In this document: one piece after another, positions 60,626 to 64,000 of the stretch | How positions within the stretch are numbered: position 1 is the stretch's first letter | How the letters are laid out: the number at the start of each line of letters is the position of its first letter | Assembly (NCBI GenBank): GCA_040768665.1 | Contig: JAXGMN010000023.1 | Coordinates: 124,001 to 188,000 of the forward strand | DNA length: 64,000 nt | Source: JABWBD01 sp040768665 | Lineage (GTDB): Bacteria; Planctomycetota; Planctomycetia; Pirellulales; Thermoguttaceae | Direction of reading: 5' to 3' | The notes under the pieces: model-generated | Told to the model about the DNA's origin: nothing | Database searches by the model: none | What the model saw: the letters and a program-made list of their open reading frames with translations, nothing else | Program-made: the position numbers and the translations under genes

Positions 60626-62137
60626 ATGGCTGAAAAAACCAAGGGTCTTCCGATGACCGCCAAGTGGGACCCTGAAAAGCTCCAACGAGACATCGCGGAG
60701 TTAAGAGATCTCCAGAGCAAACCGTTTGGGGCAAGGGCGGTTGGGTACATCAAGCGGACCGGACCGGGTCTGCTGCAAAGCGCCATGACGCTGGGGGCCG
60801 GCAGCGCCGCTGCCAGCGTGATGGCCGGGGCGTCGTTTGGTTACAAGCTTCTCTGGGTCCAGCCGGTGGCCATGTTTCTCGGGGTCTGCATGCTCGGTGC
60901 CCTGGGCAACGTGGTGCTGACTACCGGCGAACGGCCCTACCGGGCGTTTGGTCGGGAATTGAGCCGGATTCTTGCCTTCCTTTGGGCCTTGGGAACCATC
61001 GTCGCATCGGTGATCTGGCACTTCCCACAATACGGGTTGGCGGCCAGTTCGGCCCGCGACCTCGCTGAGCTTTTCGGCGCAACGGTCGCAACCGGAAATA
61101 CGGGCGGCGGTCCGGCCTTTACGCCGGTCGGTTATGCGGTGAGCGCCGGCATTGGAGTGCTGATTCTTGGGATCAGCATTCTTACCACTTGGAACTACGG
61201 CAGCGGCGCCCGGGGAATCAAGCTGTACGAATGGTTTCTCCGCGGCGTGATCGGGCTGATTATCCTCTCCTTCGGCATCGTGGTGGTGGCCAACCTGGAG
61301 CGGATCCAGTGGGCGGAACTAGGAAAAGGGTTCATCGGCTGGTACGGCATTCCTGAGTCGGAAGGTTCCCTGATCTTGGTACTGGGGATGCTCGGCGCGG
61401 CGGTGGGCATAAATATGACCTTCCTGTATCCTTATTCGCTCTTGGCAAAAGGATGGGGCGAGCACCACAAGACACTCTCCCGCTGGGACCTGGTCATGTC
61501 GATGTTTCTGCCGTTCGTGCTTGTGACTTCGCTGGTGATCGTGGGGATGTCGGTGACCGGGGTTTACAATCCGGCCACCGAGATGGTTCGCGAAGGGATG
61601 AAACCGCTGGACGCCTCGAAGGCTCTTTCCGGAGTGCTCGGGGAGAACCTTGGCCGTATTATCTTCGACCTGGGGCTGATCGGCATGACCTGCGGGGCGA
61701 TCAGCACGCACATGGTCGTCTGCGGCTTCACGCTGTGCGAGATGCTGGGCATGGAGTACACCGTCTGGCGTTACCGGATCTTCACGCTCGCTCCGGCCAT
61801 CGGCATTCTGGGCGTCGTGACGACGACGCCGATGTGGCTGCCGGTGGCCGCTTCGGCGATCTGCTTCACGATGCTGCCGATCGCGTACTTCCTCTTTTTT
61901 ATTATGAACAACAAGCGGAGCTATATCGGCGATGCCGTGGGCAAGGGGCTCAGCCGGATGGTGTTCAACCTGATCCTGGTGGTGGCGATCGTCATGGCGA
62001 CAATCGGGGCCGGCATCCAGATCAAGACTCGTGTGATGGACAAGCTGCCGGAGTTGCTCGGCCGACCCGCGGCGCCGGCTGCCGACGAGACCCCCGTGCC
62101 TCCCACGCCCGGAGCGCCCCCGGCGGTAAATCGCTAA
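60626..62137 (+). CDS. Nramp-family-like divalent metal transporter
   Basis: The 503-residue protein has about eleven hydrophobic helices: GPGLLQSAMTLGAGSAAASV then MAGASFGYKLLWVQPVAMFL, GALGNVVLTTGERPYRAFG, and late VVCGFTLCEMLGMEYTVWRY. Order and spacing resemble Nramp-like carriers. The canonical DPGN of helix 1 is replaced by MTLGAGS, as in a divergent subgroup, so metal use is unsure. The N-terminal 40 residues are charged and cytoplasmic. Confidence 0.7.
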   Translation: MAEKTKGLPMTAKWDPEKLQRDIAELRDLQSKPFGARAVGYIKRTGPGLLQSAMTLGAGSAAASVMAGASFGYKLLWVQPVAMFLGVCMLGALGNVVLTTGERPYRAFGRELSRILAFLWALGTIVASVIWHFPQYGLAASSARDLAELFGATVATGNTGGGPAFTPVGYAVSAGIGVLILGISILTTWNYGSGARGIKLYEWFLRGVIGLIILSFGIVVVANLERIQWAELGKGFIGWYGIPESEGSLILVLGMLGAAVGINMTFLYPYSLLAKGWGEHHKTLSRWDLVMSMFLPFVLVTSLVIVGMSVTGVYNPATEMVREGMKPLDASKALSGVLGENLGRIIFDLGLIGMTCGAISTHMVVCGFTLCEMLGMEYTVWRYRIFTLAPAIGILGVVTTTPMWLPVAASAICFTMLPIAYFLFFIMNNKRSYIGDAVGKGLSRMVFNLILVVAIVMATIGAGIQIKTRVMDKLPELLGRPAAPAADETPVPPTPGAPPAVNR

Positions 62138-62158
62138 AGCGGCGGCGAGCAAAGGTAT

Positions 62159-64000
62159 TCATTCGGTAATCTGCAGCGCGAGATTGTCCAGGTAGCAGAC
62201 GCCGTCGGCGTCGTCGGGTGCGACGATGCCGAGCCAAGTGATTTCATTGAACGTCGCGCGGCCGAAGGGGAGATCGTGGGTGGTTTCGCCGGCGTCGTCG
62301 CGGATCGTCAGCGTGTAGCCGCCGGTGTTCCGGTCGCCCAGGGCAAAAACGAGTTCGAAGCGGGTCCACGCACCCGGCGCCAGGGTGGCGAGATGTTTCC
62401 CATTGGCTTTCACGGTCCCATCTTGCTCGATGAAAATCGAGGGACCGGGTTCCTGTGTCTGACCGCGGCCGCGAAACTCCACCAGGAGCCTCGCCGACGT
62501 TTTTCGGGGTTGCTGGACGGCGAATGTGAAAGTGACGTTGCCCTGCTTCAGTGAACGCGGGGTCAGGCGAAGGTAGGGATAGAACGATTTCGCGAGGCCT
62601 TTTCGGTCTGTGCACTTGAGGCACTTTGGTCCTTTGATGCCGGCGACTTCACTCGTAACGGCGAAACCGGCGCCGTCGCCACCAGAGATGGCGAAGATCC
62701 CCGGCTCGTCGCCATCGTTCATCAGGTTGAAGTCCAGTGCGAAGCTGTTGAGGCGGGCGAAATCGTCTTCTGCCCAGACCTCGCTGGGCGTGCGAGGGGG
62801 ATAGCGCTTCGGCAGATCGCGCCAGGCGGAATCGCCGTAGAGCCCGGCAGTGCGGATCTCGTCGTCGAAGGGAACGAACCCGACGGCCCGGCACGCAAGG
62901 GCGTCGGGTACGAGGGTAAAATCGAAGCTTCCCGGGGCGCGGCAGCCGGGATCGGCGACAATCGAGCCCTCGTCCTGCCCCTCAGCCTGCCAATCAGCGA
63001 AGGTCTTGCCGGCGAACGTCGGCGAGGCGTCTTTCGCGAGCGTGTGGTAGACATTGCCGGCTAGCACGGGCGGTTTCTCTCCGGGCTGCCAGCCCTGGCC
63101 GATCGCTAACTCGTTGTGGGCGATGTAGATGTTGCGGACCGCCTCCATGTAGTTTGCCTTCCACGTGTCGTTGAGGCTTCCGCGACCGATCAGGCCGTTG
63201 CGGGCGAACGCGCCAATATTGTTGCGGAAAACGTTGTCCATGCCCTTGTGCTGGAAATAAGCGAACCACTCGACGTTGTAAACCAGGTTGTTCTCGACGA
63301 GCGCCCCTCGCGATTGCTCGTCGAGATAGATGCCCGCGAAGCCGCAAATATAGGGGTAGGCGACGGTATCGTGGATCAGGTTGTGGTGGACGTGGGTGTC
63401 CAACGGGCCGAACTGGTAGACACCGGCCGCGTCGGTGTGGTAACGGAGGCCGAGGTGATGGAGGTGGTTGTGGGCGACTTCGATGCCATGGCAGTACTTC
63501 TCGCCTTTGAAGTTCCAACGGGCGTCCAAACCAATGGCATCCCAGTGGGTGTCGTAGATCTCGTTGTGCGTAATCCGCGTTCCGGAAGCGAAGCGATTGA
63601 CGATTCCGTAGCAGCCGTGCCAGATTGTGCCAAGTCGGTGGATACAGTTGTTGTCGATGACCAGTCCGCGGACGGTCGAGTTGCCTTCGTGGGCGGTGTC
63701 GGTCTCGAACGAAGCCTTGAGCGTCGCAAGATCCGTAACACCCAGTTGCATTGCGCCCGCGCCGAGGTCCCAGAAGTGGCACTGCCGGACGGTGACGTCC
63801 CGGCAGCCGTCGGCCAGTTCCATGGCGTACTCGCCGAGCTGCGCCAACTCGCAACGCTCAAAAGAAGCGTTGCGGAGTCCTCGGGCGGAGATGGCGCTGT
63901 CGAGATACATATGGCCCTGGCGGTAGACGCCGTTGTAGCGGTCCATGTCCCCGTCGACGTGCCGGAACTCGAGATCGCGGAAATGGAGATGTTCGACGAA
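62159..64000 (-). CDS. Right-handed beta-helix repeat protein (5' end outside window)
   Basis: The frame is open through the window edge, so the start is missing; at least 613 residues are present. Repeating turns such as GLRNASFERCELAQLGEYAM, DVTVRQCHFWDLGAGAMQLG, GLVIDNNCIHRLGTIWHGC and RGALVENNLVYNVEWFAYF are typical of pectate-lyase-like or polysaccharide-binding beta-helices. The C-terminal 200 residues form a separate beta domain (LLVEFRGRGQTQEPGP, LDNLALQITE). It is probably secreted and acts on a plant or algal polysaccharide. Confidence 0.82.
   Translation of the reverse strand, partial: FVEHLHFRDLEFRHVDGDMDRYNGVYRQGHMYLDSAISARGLRNASFERCELAQLGEYAMELADGCRDVTVRQCHFWDLGAGAMQLGVTDLATLKASFETDTAHEGNSTVRGLVIDNNCIHRLGTIWHGCYGIVNRFASGTRITHNEIYDTHWDAIGLDARWNFKGEKYCHGIEVAHNHLHHLGLRYHTDAAGVYQFGPLDTHVHHNLIHDTVAYPYICGFAGIYLDEQSRGALVENNLVYNVEWFAYFQHKGMDNVFRNNIGAFARNGLIGRGSLNDTWKANYMEAVRNIYIAHNELAIGQGWQPGEKPPVLAGNVYHTLAKDASPTFAGKTFADWQAEGQDEGSIVADPGCRAPGSFDFTLVPDALACRAVGFVPFDDEIRTAGLYGDSAWRDLPKRYPPRTPSEVWAEDDFARLNSFALDFNLMNDGDEPGIFAISGGDGAGFAVTSEVAGIKGPKCLKCTDRKGLAKSFYPYLRLTPRSLKQGNVTFTFAVQQPRKTSARLLVEFRGRGQTQEPGPSIFIEQDGTVKANGKHLATLAPGAWTRFELVFALGDRNTGGYTLTIRDDAGETTHDLPFGRATFNEITWLGIVAPDDADGVCYLDNLALQITE

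Overview
This 64 kb, GC-rich window looks like a chromosomal segment of a planctomycete, probably Pirellulales-like. This is inferred from gene style: several Tat-exported Gfo/Idh/MocA oxidoreductases, a sulfatase, a PQQ-type beta-propeller protein, a double RidA-like protein, BON-domain proteins, a very large MscS-type channel and a beta-helix surface protein. I see no rRNA or tRNA gene. Both edges cut genes: a class-V aminotransferase at the left and a beta-helix protein at the right.

Region 1 (1-6.8 kb) starts with the aminotransferase end and a Tat-exported oxidoreductase, then becomes a scarred accessory island. A direct repeat (copy A about 1716-2652, copy B about 5326-6061) brackets a frameshifted UPF0175 antitoxin-like gene, an orphan HicB-like gene, an intact DUF104-like/VapC pair, an inverted relic of the CRISPR repeat, a small conserved-looking ORF behind a consensus promoter, and the first 108 codons of a second, different cas3. 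That cas3 is fused in frame to the duplicated tail of the oxidoreductase. A broken DUF1016 nuclease gene follows.

Region 2 (6.8-21 kb) is a type I-G (formerly I-U) CRISPR-Cas locus. The effector genes csb1 (cas7), csb2 (cas5-cas6), cas3 (C-terminal HD) and csb3 are translationally coupled. About 1.25 kb of repeats and one unknown small gene come next, then a cas4-cas1 fusion, cas2, a leader and an array of about 46 repeats. Three things stand out: a dispersed palindromic repeat lies in frame inside the Cas4-Cas1 linker; leader-proximal units 4-21 are full of small deletions; and the leader-distal end holds two copies of a 300-bp inverted-repeat element sitting as giant 'spacers'.

Region 3 (21-64 kb) is mostly ordinary chromosome: carbohydrate and sulfate-ester catabolism (glycosidase-like protein, oxidoreductases, bicupin, sulfatase, esterase), lipid activation (Aas-like protein), signalling (two PAS sensors), a lactate-racemase-like/thiL/tsaE operon, a heptose-kinase-like pfkB gene, rpsU, a Nudix hydrolase, acylphosphatase, an ABC permease, rpiB, an SDR, an MscS channel and an Nramp-like transporter. 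Intergenic gaps carry at least three dispersed palindrome families. The largest is a REP-like family (15 copies listed) with GGGGACAGG...CCAGTCCCC ends; one insertion can be read against an empty site because its surroundings are duplicated.

Functional calls rest on motif and family recognition by eye; no database search was run.
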